From Thalassoglobus neptunius (GTDB lineage Bacteria > Planctomycetota > Planctomycetia > Planctomycetales > Planctomycetaceae): 64,000 nt of DNA. This document shows positions 37,084 to 45,600 of this stretch, piece after piece; position 1 is the stretch's first letter, and every line of letters begins with the position of its first letter. Below the pieces are notes generated by a model, which was not told the DNA's origin, searched no databases, and saw nothing but the letters and a program-made list of their open reading frames with translations. Where the stretch lies: positions 1-64,000 of the forward strand of contig NZ_SIHI01000005.1 in the NCBI RefSeq assembly GCF_007859735.1, read 5' to 3'. The translations under genes were made by a program, and so were the position numbers.

Positions 37084-38798
37084 GATTTCAGCTCCGGCAG
37101 GTCGGATGCAAATTCAGAGTGCTTCGTCACAGCTTGATCGTTCGGGGCAGTTTGATCGGTGATCGGTTTGAGTCGCTCGAAGATGACGGCTCGATCGTCG
37201 ATGTAAACCTGTTTCCATTTCTCGCTGGCTGCTTCAAGCCGTTGGATTAACGCAGCCTGTTTGCTTCGGTAAAGCACAATGGTGTTGACGCCATAGCGAT
37301 CGAGTTTCGTGCTCCAGTTCGCACCCGCACGGGAGATTTCGAGGTAATCCTGCCAGATCTCTTCGGGGATGAGATGGGCGTGTGAAGCCACGAAGACTTG
37401 AAGGTCCTTCGGTCCAGCCCAGAGGAGATAGTCTCCCCACTCATAGATGTTAAAGATCTGACCGACAGGTGGATGCTCGCGCAAATATTCGGCAGCATCG
37501 ATGGGCGTTGTCTTCGAAACCTGTTTTCGAAAATCGGCTTCGACGCGTTCCGGATCCTTGGGCGGACCGTGAATCACGATGCCTCCAAAAGGAGTGTAAG
37601 CGAATCCAATCCAAATCAGTCCGAGGCATGCGACGGCGTATCCTCCGCTTCGCTTGGCGGGCTGCGGTCTTCCGTTTATCCAGACTCGCCAGATTGCCGA
37701 AGCATGGAGTCCGAAATAGTAGGCAGCAATGATTCCCCACCAGACGATGAATCGCGAGATCCAAAGCGTGGCTCCGCCCAGACCGAATAACAAAAGTATC
37801 TCGCCCACTGTGATGCGACGAGGCGTCATGCGATACGCAAAGATCAGCAACGTTGCAAGACATGCGGCCGCTTGACCTTGCTTCATGCGAAAGGTTAGTG
37901 GCTCCCATTCGATGAGGCTTTCGAGGTTCGCATTGCTCGAGATGGCGAGCACTTCTCCATAGATTCCAATGCCATATGGATTCACGAGGCACGCGACCGC
38001 AGAGAACTCGAATGCGTAAAGAAGCTGACGGACACGCGACTCAGAAAACGCGAGCTTGAAGGATCGTGATGTCTTCAAGACGTCGACGAACCTTCCGACC
38101 GTCAGTGCTCCAAGCATTGCGAGACCGACGAGAAACGAACCGTGAACGTTGGCCCAAATGACGAACACACCCGCGATGAGTGCGGGTGTCCACTTTCTCC
38201 AGCGGGACGTTGTCGCCAGCACAAAAACGAGAGCGAAGCAAAACATTCCGCCCAATTGAGGCCGAACGATGATGATTTGTTGATACTCAATCCAGAGCAA
38301 CAGAAACACCGAGAACAACGCAATCCAGACTTGCCCGGTGCGTCGATAGAGTGATCCCGATACAAGGGCTGCGCAGCCAGCGATGCAGAGCCCGTAAAGA
38401 AACTGTATCCCCGACGGTCCCCACCGATCGAACACTCGAAATCCCAAATACTGGCCGAACCAGGCGGTGTCGATGATCCGGACCCCTTCCGCCAGTGGCA
38501 TCAAGGGTTCTGTTTCGGGCAGTTGTCCGTGTTCGGCGATCCATCGGCCGTAGCCGAGGTGTCCCCAGAGGTCTGTGTGCCAGAGCGGCGTGTAGTTGAG
38601 AATCAGAAAGAGGGCCGAAATCGCGGACGTCAAAAGGACAGCTCGTCCGGAAAGCTTCAGCGCGTCTGGCGTCCGATCCGTCAACACGGCTACATTCGGT
38701 TTTCCGTCAGAAGTCTGATATTCCATCTTTTCTAAGTCAGGTGTGACCACCGGAGAGGACTCGGATTCTGGGGATTGAGTAACCACGTGCGCTGACAA
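37080..38798 (-). CDS. Polytopic membrane protein, GT-C-like
   Basis: A 572-residue integral membrane protein. A soluble N-terminus of about 45 residues is followed by some ten hydrophobic segments (from AVLLTSAISALFLILNY onward). An early external loop has LWHTDLWGHLGYGRWIAEHG, in the style of GT-C glycosyltransferases, whose first loop carries acidic catalytic residues. The C-terminal 130 residues are soluble (PPVGQIFNIYEWGDYLLW). Substrate unknown. It is translationally coupled (ATGA) to the toroid-like gene, so the two probably act together. Confidence 0.82.
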   Translation of the reverse strand: MSAHVVTQSPESESSPVVTPDLEKMEYQTSDGKPNVAVLTDRTPDALKLSGRAVLLTSAISALFLILNYTPLWHTDLWGHLGYGRWIAEHGQLPETEPLMPLAEGVRIIDTAWFGQYLGFRVFDRWGPSGIQFLYGLCIAGCAALVSGSLYRRTGQVWIALFSVFLLLWIEYQQIIIVRPQLGGMFCFALVFVLATTSRWRKWTPALIAGVFVIWANVHGSFLVGLAMLGALTVGRFVDVLKTSRSFKLAFSESRVRQLLYAFEFSAVACLVNPYGIGIYGEVLAISSNANLESLIEWEPLTFRMKQGQAAACLATLLIFAYRMTPRRITVGEILLLFGLGGATLWISRFIVWWGIIAAYYFGLHASAIWRVWINGRPQPAKRSGGYAVACLGLIWIGFAYTPFGGIVIHGPPKDPERVEADFRKQVSKTTPIDAAEYLREHPPVGQIFNIYEWGDYLLWAGPKDLQVFVASHAHLIPEEIWQDYLEISRAGANWSTKLDRYGVNTIVLYRSKQAALIQRLEAASEKWKQVYIDDRAVIFERLKPITDQTAPNDQAVTKHSEFASDLPELKS

Positions 38799-39045
38799 GA
38801 TCCGTGTTTAAAAATGGAAATGACTTCCTTCAGCTTAGGTTGATTCGCCTATCATCGCACCCAAGGATCGATCCCATCGTTCCCTTGTGAACGAATCCCG
38901 GCCTTTGCCTTGGAAAAAAAGGAATTTGCAGCCAAACTGCGTTCGGCGGGATGTTCTAAAAGAATCGATTGAAAACAGTTTACTAGTTGCGCTTTCGGTA
39001 AACGAAGTCTGATGCGAGCAGTGTCCCACTGCTGAGGAGTGATTG

Positions 39046-40242
39046 ATGTATGGAATGTTTCAGGAATTCCTGTCTGAGCAGTTGGCGAAGGTCAAAGCGG
39101 AGGGACTCCATAAGCACGAGCGAGTGATTGAATCCCCGCAATGTAACCGGATTACCGTTAACGGTCGGGAAGTTCTCAATCTTTGCGCGAACAATTACCT
39201 CGGGCTGGCGGATCATCCTTTGATGGTTGAAGCGGCTCACGAAGGGCTCGAAAAGTGGGGGCTCGGAACAGCATCGGTTCGATTCATCTGCGGGACACAG
39301 GGAGTGCATGCCGATCTCGAGCGGGCTCTGTCGACCTTTCTCGGGACGGAAGAGACGATCCTGTATTCCTCGTGTTTCGATGCCAACGGCGGTCTCTTCG
39401 AAACACTGCTGGGGCCTGAAGATGCAATTCTTTCGGACGCATTGAATCACGCCAGCATCATTGATGGTGTTCGTCTCTGTAAAGCGAAGAGATTTCGCTA
39501 TCAGAACAACGACATGCAGGATTTGGAGAGCCAGCTTCAACAGGCAGAAGGATGCCGGTTCCGAATGATCGCGACGGATGGGGTTTTCTCGATGGATGGT
39601 TCACTCGCGAACCTGCCAGAGATCTGTGACCTCGCGGAGAAATACAATGCATTGGTCATGGTTGACGATTCGCATGCTGTGGGGCTCGTCGGGAAGACTG
39701 GTCGCGGAACTCCCGAACACTTTGGCGTGACCGAACGCATCGACATTCTGACCGGAACATTAGGAAAAGCACTCGGTGGAGCGAGTGGCGGATATACATC
39801 GGGACGCAAGGAGATTGTGGACTGGCTGCGTCAGCGATCGCGTCCTTACCTCTTCTCGAATTCGCTTGCCCCTCCGATTGCGGCGACTGCTCTCCGGGCG
39901 TTGCAGATCTTGAAAGAGGAACCGGGCCTCTTGCAGTCGATTCAGGAAAACACTCGTTTCTTCCGCGAGGGGATTACGAAGATCGGGTTGAAAGTGTTGC
40001 CGGGAGAGCATCCAATCATTCCGATTATGATTGGCGATGCGACGCTCGCTGCGAAGATGGCGGATGCGTTGCTGGAGAGCGGGTTGTACGTCATCGGATT
40101 CTCGTATCCTGTGGTTCCTCAAGGGCTCGCTCGGATCAGAACTCAGATCTCCGCATCGCACACGCGGGAAGATCTGGAATTCGCACTCGAACAGTTTGCA
40201 GCTGTGAAAGAGGAACTCAACATTCCTGATGACGAAACCTGA
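39046..40242 (+). CDS. kbl: Glycine C-acetyltransferase (2-amino-3-ketobutyrate CoA ligase)
   Basis: A PLP-dependent alpha-oxoamine synthase of 398 residues that cleaves 2-amino-3-ketobutyrate to glycine and acetyl-CoA in threonine breakdown. It shows [46 protein letters not shown] and the PLP-lysine segment [16 protein letters not shown] use the ATG at 39046 with GAGGAG about 7 nt upstream, rather than the TTG one codon before. Threonine dehydrogenase (tdh), its usual partner, is not adjacent. Confidence 0.95.
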   Translation: MYGMFQEFLSEQLAKVKAEGLHKHERVIESPQCNRITVNGREVLNLCANNYLGLADHPLMVEAAHEGLEKWGLGTASVRFICGTQGVHADLERALSTFLGTEETILYSSCFDANGGLFETLLGPEDAILSDALNHASIIDGVRLCKAKRFRYQNNDMQDLESQLQQAEGCRFRMIATDGVFSMDGSLANLPEICDLAEKYNALVMVDDSHAVGLVGKTGRGTPEHFGVTERIDILTGTLGKALGGASGGYTSGRKEIVDWLRQRSRPYLFSNSLAPPIAATALRALQILKEEPGLLQSIQENTRFFREGITKIGLKVLPGEHPIIPIMIGDATLAAKMADALLESGLYVIGFSYPVVPQGLARIRTQISASHTREDLEFALEQFAAVKEELNIPDDET

Positions 40243-40323
40243 TGAACAAGGTTGAATCGAAGCGAGACAGCGATGAATTGCAGTCGCGAGGCAAATCGAT
40301 TCAACTGAAGAGAAACAATCTGG

Positions 40324-40359
40324 CCTGCCCGACAGAACCTCGGTTTTTGAATGGGCAGG
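40324..40359 (+). terminator. Possible terminator-like hairpin after kbl
   Basis: CCTGCCC (40324-40330) pairs with GGGCAGG (40353-40359) over a 22-nt loop that contains a T-run. There is no T-tract after the stem, so it is a weak candidate. It falls in the gap between kbl and the dus gene. Confidence 0.3.
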
Positions 40360-40438
40360 TTCTCTCGTCAGTCAAATACAAGTGGGCCGAAAACGGAATT
40401 CGCGAACCCATTCGCAGAGGAGATCACTGAACACGCTT

Positions 40439-41530
40439 ATGAGTACGCACTCAATGTCGATATCGGAACTGCCAAAGGCAAGCACGTTGAAATATGGCGA
40501 TCTTGTCTTGCCGTCGCGGTACCTGCTGTCTCCACTCGCTGGTTTTACGAATCTTCCGTTTCGTCGAATCTGTCGCGAGATTGGTGGGGTCGGTTTGTGC
40601 ACCACCGATCTCGTGAGTGCTCGTGGATTGCTTGAAAAGAGTGCGAAGTCGCTTCAGTTGATTCAGACTTGCGAAGTCGATTCCCCCTACTCCGTTCAGA
40701 TTTTCGGTCCGAATCCGGATGAGATGCACGATGCGGCACAGTTTCTGGAAGAGTTCGGAGTCGATTCCATCGACATCAATATGGGCTGTCCGGTCGATCG
40801 AATCACAAAAGGTGGAGCTGGGTCAGCGATGATGTGTTCGGCCGATCAGACGATTGGTCTTGTTCAACGAGTTGTCGAAGCTGTCAAACTTCCCGTGTCT
40901 GTGAAGATGCGACTGGGATGGGATTCGACTCAGCTCACGGCGCCTCGCTTTGCCCGTGAGTTCGAACAGGTTGGAGTCGTCGCTGTTGCGATTCACGGGC
41001 GTACTCGTGAGCAGGGGTTTTCCGGAGATGTCGACCTCGATGGAATACGACAAGTGGTTGAAGCGGTGGAATCCATTCCAGTCATCGGAAACGGTGATAT
41101 TCGGAATGTCGCGGACGCTGAGCGCATGTTTCAAGAAACGGGATGTCAGGGGATTTCCATTGGTCGTGGGGCTTTGGCGAACCCGTGGATCTTCCGGCAA
41201 CTTTGTGAATGGGAGACAACGGGGCAATTTCAGCCTCCCGGAAATTTCGATGACCGTCTTGAATTGATGCTGCGGCAATTCGGTTATCTGGAGGAAATGG
41301 TTGGACCAGAAAGAGCGATCTTAATGTTCCGTAAGATGGGACACTGGTATCTCAAAGGAATGAGAGTTCGCAAAGCTCTGCGTCATCAGTTTCAAACTGC
41401 ACGAAGTCAATCAGAGATTCATCAAGCTGTTGAAGAGATTCGCCGCGATGGACCGGTGTTCGGTTCCAGAACCGGAGTGTTGCCAGAAATGAACATTCAA
41501 GTTCCTTCTGGTCCGGTCGAAAGATGGTGA
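40439..41530 (+). CDS. tRNA-dihydrouridine synthase (DusB-like)
   Basis: An FMN enzyme that reduces uridine to dihydrouridine in tRNA. The protein of about 363 residues has LLSPLAGFTNLPFRRICRE, the catalytic Cys in IDINMGCPVDRITKGGAG, VSVKMRLGW, VAIHGRTREQGFSG and VIGNGDIRNVADAE. It ends with the usual helical RNA-binding domain. I place the start at ATG 40439; the longer frame from 40382 is unlike the family. Class (DusB versus others) cannot be fixed by eye. Confidence 0.93.
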   Translation: MSTHSMSISELPKASTLKYGDLVLPSRYLLSPLAGFTNLPFRRICREIGGVGLCTTDLVSARGLLEKSAKSLQLIQTCEVDSPYSVQIFGPNPDEMHDAAQFLEEFGVDSIDINMGCPVDRITKGGAGSAMMCSADQTIGLVQRVVEAVKLPVSVKMRLGWDSTQLTAPRFAREFEQVGVVAVAIHGRTREQGFSGDVDLDGIRQVVEAVESIPVIGNGDIRNVADAERMFQETGCQGISIGRGALANPWIFRQLCEWETTGQFQPPGNFDDRLELMLRQFGYLEEMVGPERAILMFRKMGHWYLKGMRVRKALRHQFQTARSQSEIHQAVEEIRRDGPVFGSRTGVLPEMNIQVPSGPVERW

Positions 41531-41651
41531 CCGGAAACAATTGTCTTCGAATCCATGAAATTCAATGAACGAGAAGACAACCGGTTTGACGCTTTCGATC
41601 TAAAAAGACTAACCTTCCGCTGTGTGGGAATTCTGTCGAGAAAGATGATTG

Positions 41652-41927
41652 ATGGCCAAGCGTCGATCTTCAAAGCCGACTGCAGGACAACGCGTCCGTG
41701 TGAATGATGGCGTGTCGATGCCGGAGTATCCAGAACTGGATATTTCAGGATGGACAGGAGTCGTTATGGAGACACAAGGACGTGGAGCCACTGCTAAGGT
41801 AATATTGAACTGGAGCGATGAAGCTCTGGAATCCATGTCGAACGAATATCGTGAGATGTGTGACAGTCAAAATATGCTCTATTCCATGGCCTGTCTGTTA
41901 ATGAGCGACGTCACGATTGATGAGTGA
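41652..41927 (+). CDS. Small conserved hypothetical protein upstream of the OleC-like gene
   Basis: A 91-residue soluble protein starting at the ATG at 41652. A basic N-terminus (AKRRSSKPTAGQRVRV) leads into a beta-rich segment DISGWTGVVMETQGRG, which looks like a small SH3/KOW-type barrel, then an acidic helix. I do not recognise a named family. Its last 8 bp overlap the next gene (ATG at 41920 within ATGAGTGA), so translation is coupled to the ligase. Confidence 0.72.
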   Translation: MAKRRSSKPTAGQRVRVNDGVSMPEYPELDISGWTGVVMETQGRGATAKVILNWSDEALESMSNEYREMCDSQNMLYSMACLLMSDVTIDE

Positions 41928-43653
41928 CAGAGTCGAAGCCATGCCATCAACGCATGACAGCACAGGTGCTCCGTCTGGAACGGATGGGTCTGCCAATATC
42001 GCAGCGCGTCTGACCGAGAGAGCGAAGCTGTTTCCGGATCAACTCGCTGTCGCTGAACCAGTCAGGGTTCACGAAAACGGCGAGATCATCGATCGTAGGG
42101 TGACTCTTGCGGAACTCGATGAACGCTCTGATCGCATTGCGGCCGGGTTGATTGAACGTGGTTTTCAACCGGGGATGAAGCTTGTTCTGTTTGTCCCGTT
42201 TGGAATCGACTTCATCACACTGACCTTTGCTTTATTCAAAGCGGGCGCGGTGATCGTTCTGATCGATCCGGGAATGGGACGAACGAATATTTTTCGTTGT
42301 CTGGAAGAGGTTCAGCCCGATGGATTTGTGGCAGTGCCAATCGTCCATCTGGTCCGCATGCTGAATCTACGTCGATTTCAGAACGCCAAGTTCAACATCC
42401 TCAGTCGTCTCTGGCTGCCCGGGATGAAAGGGACACTGAAGTCACTCTCCAGGACGAGTCGAGAAGGCTTCACTCCGCACCAATCTGCGCCGACAGATCT
42501 CGCTGCGGTCATTTTCACAAGCGGAAGTACCGGACCGCCCAAAGGGGTTGCGTATGAACACGGAATGTTCGATGCGCAGGTCAAACTGATCCAGGAGTTC
42601 TATCAGATCCAACCCCAAGAGGTTGATCTGCCCGGGTTTCCTCTCTTCGGGTTATTCAATGCAGCGATGGGTGTGACGACCATCATTCCCGACATGGATC
42701 CAACGAAGCCAGCGACCGTCGATCCGACGAAGATTGTGGCTGCGATCCGCCAATATGGAGTGACTCAAGCCTTCGGTTCGCCGGCTTTCTGGAATCGAGT
42801 AGCTCGTTTCTGTGTCGAACACGAAGAGACATTTCCGTCGCTGAATCGAGCCCTTTCGGCGGGAGGACCGGTCCCCCTGCATGTTCTTGAGCGCATGCGA
42901 AAAGTGCTCACAAAAGCGGATGCGGACCTGCATACTCCTTACGGTGCGACGGAAAGTTTGCCGGTTGCTTCGATTGGTGCTCGAACCGTTCTCGAAACAA
43001 CTGCAGAAGCGACACGAAAGGGAGCCGGAACTTGTGTCGGAACGACCTTCCCAAGTGTTGATGTTCGAATCATCAAGATCCATGACGGTCCACTTGAGTC
43101 GATCGACGCAGCCACGATTCTCCCGGAGAATGAAATCGGGGAGATTATCGTTCGAAGTCCCAGCGTGACACGCGAGTACTTTCAACGCCCCGATGCTACT
43201 CGCCTGGCGAAAATCGCGGATGGCGATCGATTCTGGCATCGGATTGGAGATGTGGGATACCTCGATTCGGAACAGCGACTATGGTTTTGCGGACGCAAAG
43301 CTCACATTGTCGTGCATCAGGGACAGCGAATGTTCTCTGTCTGCTGCGAGGCGATTTTCAATCAGCATTCAGGTGTCTACCGGTCGGCTTTGGTCGGATT
43401 GGGAAATGCTCCGAATCAGAAGCCGGTATTGGTCGTCGAACCGGAAGCAGGGCAATTTCCGGAGAGTGGAGAAGAACAGGAAAGAATGCGACGGGAGCTG
43501 TTGGAATTGGGGGCAGCCAGTTCTCTGACTCAGGAGATTAAAGACATTCTCTTTCACAGAAGTCTTCCGGTCGATACTCGACACAACGTCAAAATTCAGC
43601 GAGAAGCACTCGCTCAGTGGGCGAGCACGCAGGTTTCGTCAACTCGCGATTGA
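41920..43653 (+). CDS. oleC: OleC-like AMP-binding acyl ligase
   Basis: A 577-residue ANL-superfamily adenylating enzyme. The ATP-binding loop is VIFTSGSTGPPKGVAYEHG, the A5-type motif is LHTPYGATESLP and the A7-type motif is HRIGDVGYLDSEQRLWFCG. The segments PLFGLFNAAMGVTTIIPDMDP and GSPAFWNRVARFC match OleC, which closes beta-hydroxy acids to beta-lactones in olefin synthesis; similar proteins are annotated as fatty-acid CoA ligase family. No oleA, oleB or oleD gene lies in the window, so the pathway is uncertain. It ends 13 bp from the convergent gene. Confidence 0.85.
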   Translation: MSDRVEAMPSTHDSTGAPSGTDGSANIAARLTERAKLFPDQLAVAEPVRVHENGEIIDRRVTLAELDERSDRIAAGLIERGFQPGMKLVLFVPFGIDFITLTFALFKAGAVIVLIDPGMGRTNIFRCLEEVQPDGFVAVPIVHLVRMLNLRRFQNAKFNILSRLWLPGMKGTLKSLSRTSREGFTPHQSAPTDLAAVIFTSGSTGPPKGVAYEHGMFDAQVKLIQEFYQIQPQEVDLPGFPLFGLFNAAMGVTTIIPDMDPTKPATVDPTKIVAAIRQYGVTQAFGSPAFWNRVARFCVEHEETFPSLNRALSAGGPVPLHVLERMRKVLTKADADLHTPYGATESLPVASIGARTVLETTAEATRKGAGTCVGTTFPSVDVRIIKIHDGPLESIDAATILPENEIGEIIVRSPSVTREYFQRPDATRLAKIADGDRFWHRIGDVGYLDSEQRLWFCGRKAHIVVHQGQRMFSVCCEAIFNQHSGVYRSALVGLGNAPNQKPVLVVEPEAGQFPESGEEQERMRRELLELGAASSLTQEIKDILFHRSLPVDTRHNVKIQREALAQWASTQVSSTRD

Positions 43654-43666
43654 TGGCCTGAGATGG

Positions 43667-44095
43667 CTATTTTTTGGCGGCAGATGGGGCAATCTCTGCG
43701 AGTTGTTTGCGGGCCTCATCCGTTGCTGGGTAAATCAGCGGGATGTCTTTAATCGGAGAAGGCGTGACTGTGATTTTGTCCCCGTCAATGATGACAGGAA
43801 CGAGATACTCCTGATCGGGTTGTACAGTCAGTTCAGAGAAGTTCGTGAAACGAACTGGTTGGCTCTTCTCTTGCGATTCTTCGTCTTCGACGGCAATGAA
43901 TTCGTTTTCAAGGGTCGGAAAGCGACCGTCGAGAACTGCCTGTGAGCGCAGAATCTGTGATCGATTCAAAATCACCGGGTTTGCGTATTGGACTGTCAGC
44001 CAAAGCAGAAGGCTGAGCCACACGGCCCCGATGACAACTGCGATAAGCAGAGACACCGGCTTCTTTGCCTTTTGAACACTTTCAGACGCGCTCAC
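43667..44095 (-). CDS. Single-pass membrane hypothetical protein
   Basis: A 142-residue protein with one membrane helix near residues 14-36 (LLIAVVIGAVWLSLLLWL) and an external domain of about 100 residues. The latter is acidic and beta-rich with no family that I recognise. The Lys-rich start suggests the N-terminus is inside. It follows the Minf_1886 gene by about 40 bp on the same strand. Confidence 0.72.
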   Translation of the reverse strand: MSASESVQKAKKPVSLLIAVVIGAVWLSLLLWLTVQYANPVILNRSQILRSQAVLDGRFPTLENEFIAVEDEESQEKSQPVRFTNFSELTVQPDQEYLVPVIIDGDKITVTPSPIKDIPLIYPATDEARKQLAEIAPSAAKK

Positions 44096-44136
44096 GTGGT
44101 TGCTCCGTCAGTTCGCATTCTCTTGAGAAGAGACGC

Positions 44137-44526
44137 TTAACCACTGGTGGGAACCTGAATCTGATAGTCGTGATCAAGAGCTTCGTCGAAATCAAAGACA
44201 TCGAAGAAGTCGCTGAGTTGATCTCGATCGGTTTTGCGCATCTCGCCACGTTCGATCAGTTCAAAGACGACTCGTCCGAAGTCGGCGGTGCTGCGGATTC
44301 CCCACTGGCGGAAGACTGTTTTCGCCAACAGTCCGTAACGTTCGATCCCCAGTTCGCGGGCTCCGTGGGCGAGTTCCTGTCCGGTGATGTGTGCTTCTTC
44401 AGATTCTTCGCCAGCGTGTGCACGATCAAGTTTCTGTTGAGTGAAATGGAGAGCCTCATACACGAACCGATACGCTTCAGGATCAAACTTCCTGATACGT
44501 TCAGAGGTAGGACTCACTGAAGACAT
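44137..44526 (-). CDS. Minf_1886 family protein
   Basis: A 129-residue helical protein from the ATG at 44526 ([19 protein letters not shown]), preceded by GGAGTGGA. The sequence [39 protein letters not shown] and the tail [18 protein letters not shown] are characteristic of the Minf_1886 family, whose function is unknown. The longer frame upstream looks non-coding. It lies between ricT and a small membrane protein gene on the same strand. Confidence 0.88.
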   Translation of the reverse strand: MSSVSPTSERIRKFDPEAYRFVYEALHFTQQKLDRAHAGEESEEAHITGQELAHGARELGIERYGLLAKTVFRQWGIRSTADFGRVVFELIERGEMRKTDRDQLSDFFDVFDFDEALDHDYQIQVPTSG

Positions 44527-44672
44527 TAATCCACTCCGCAGAGCTATACCGTCTGGCATGGATTCGGCAGTCAAATCCAAGGGACGAATTGATAAATTGA
44601 TGAAGGGAAACGCCTGCACTCAGATCAAATATATAACGAAGTCGAGACCTATGGAAAGGTCTGCTCAACGAT

Positions 44673-45557
44673 TCATTTTTCTTCGTTCGAATTCTGGCGA
44701 GACTTTTTGGAGTTCTCGGTGGACGTTTCAGAGGAGCCGGGTTTGCCGCTGATCACCGTGAGAATATCTTTCGCGTCAATCATCAGGCGGCGACGATCTT
44801 CGAAGGCAACGAGAACCTTCTGCGCAAGAATTTCCTGAGCGATGACCTTCCCCTGCCCTTGTTTGGTCAATACGAATTTGCCAATTTTGGGAAGCTCCTT
44901 TCGGTACGCTTCGTAGGTGTCATATTCGTATCTGAGGCAGCATTTCAGCCGCCCGCAACGACCAGAGATTTTGGTCGGGTCGAGAGACGCTTTTTGGACT
45001 TTCGCCATCTTCATCGACACCGGGGGCATTTCAGAAAGATGGGTGTTGCAGCAGACAGGTTTTCCGCAGTCTCCGTAATCCGCGAGAAGCTTGGCTTCGT
45101 CGCGGATTCCGATTTGACGCATTTCTATACGGGTGTTGAACTTATGGGCGAGCGACTTGACGAGTTCGCGGAAGTCGACACGCGTCTCTGAGAGAAAATA
45201 GAAGATGACCCGTTCTCCCCCGAAAAGGCGTTCGATGTCAACAAGTTGCATCGACATTTTTCGTTCGGAGATCAGGTCTTTGCCTGTTTCGAAAGCTTCC
45301 TGCTCACGCTGCCAGCACTCTGTGCGGGTCTTTTCGTCCTCCTGATTGGCGAGACGGAGAATTCGTCCGCTCGCATCATCTTTGCCGAGATACTCCCGTG
45401 TGCGGTCGGTTGCTTCACACAGCACCGAGCCCCATTCCGTTCCGCGATGACTTCGGACGACGACCTCGTCTCCGCGGGAAAAGGATTGTGGACCTTTCGC
45501 TGAGAACTCTCCCAGAAACCTCATTGTCCCGTATCGGACAACATACTTTCGAGCCAT
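44673..45557 (-). CDS. ricT: RicT/YaaT-like PSP1 domain protein
   Basis: A 294-residue protein of the PSP1 C-terminal family. In Bacillus, RicT with RicA and RicF carries iron-sulfur clusters and guides RNase Y mRNA processing. The Cys-rich core is present: DYGDCGKPVCCNTHL and SGRCGRLKCCLRYEYDTYE. FYFLSETRVDFRELVKSLA is the central PSP1 segment. The last 25 residues are a Ser/Asn/Lys tail. GAGGG precedes the ATG. The role in a planctomycete, which does not sporulate, is unknown. Confidence 0.9.
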   Translation of the reverse strand: MARKYVVRYGTMRFLGEFSAKGPQSFSRGDEVVVRSHRGTEWGSVLCEATDRTREYLGKDDASGRILRLANQEDEKTRTECWQREQEAFETGKDLISERKMSMQLVDIERLFGGERVIFYFLSETRVDFRELVKSLAHKFNTRIEMRQIGIRDEAKLLADYGDCGKPVCCNTHLSEMPPVSMKMAKVQKASLDPTKISGRCGRLKCCLRYEYDTYEAYRKELPKIGKFVLTKQGQGKVIAQEILAQKVLVAFEDRRRLMIDAKDILTVISGKPGSSETSTENSKKSRQNSNEEK

Positions 45558-45600
45558 TGGATCCCTCTAGAAAAAAAATTCACGCGACTGCTCGAACACG

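Noticed and set aside
40242-40430. 62-codon frame starting at the kbl stop (TGATG)
   Set aside because: Composition is like untranslated DNA, it spans a hairpin and matches no family; the coupling to kbl is probably chance.
45540-45570. Adjacent TCTAGA and GGATCC sites upstream of ricT, which could suggest cloning-vector sequence
   Set aside because: The surrounding DNA continues naturally into ricT and gives its ribosome binding site; two hexamers side by side can arise by chance.
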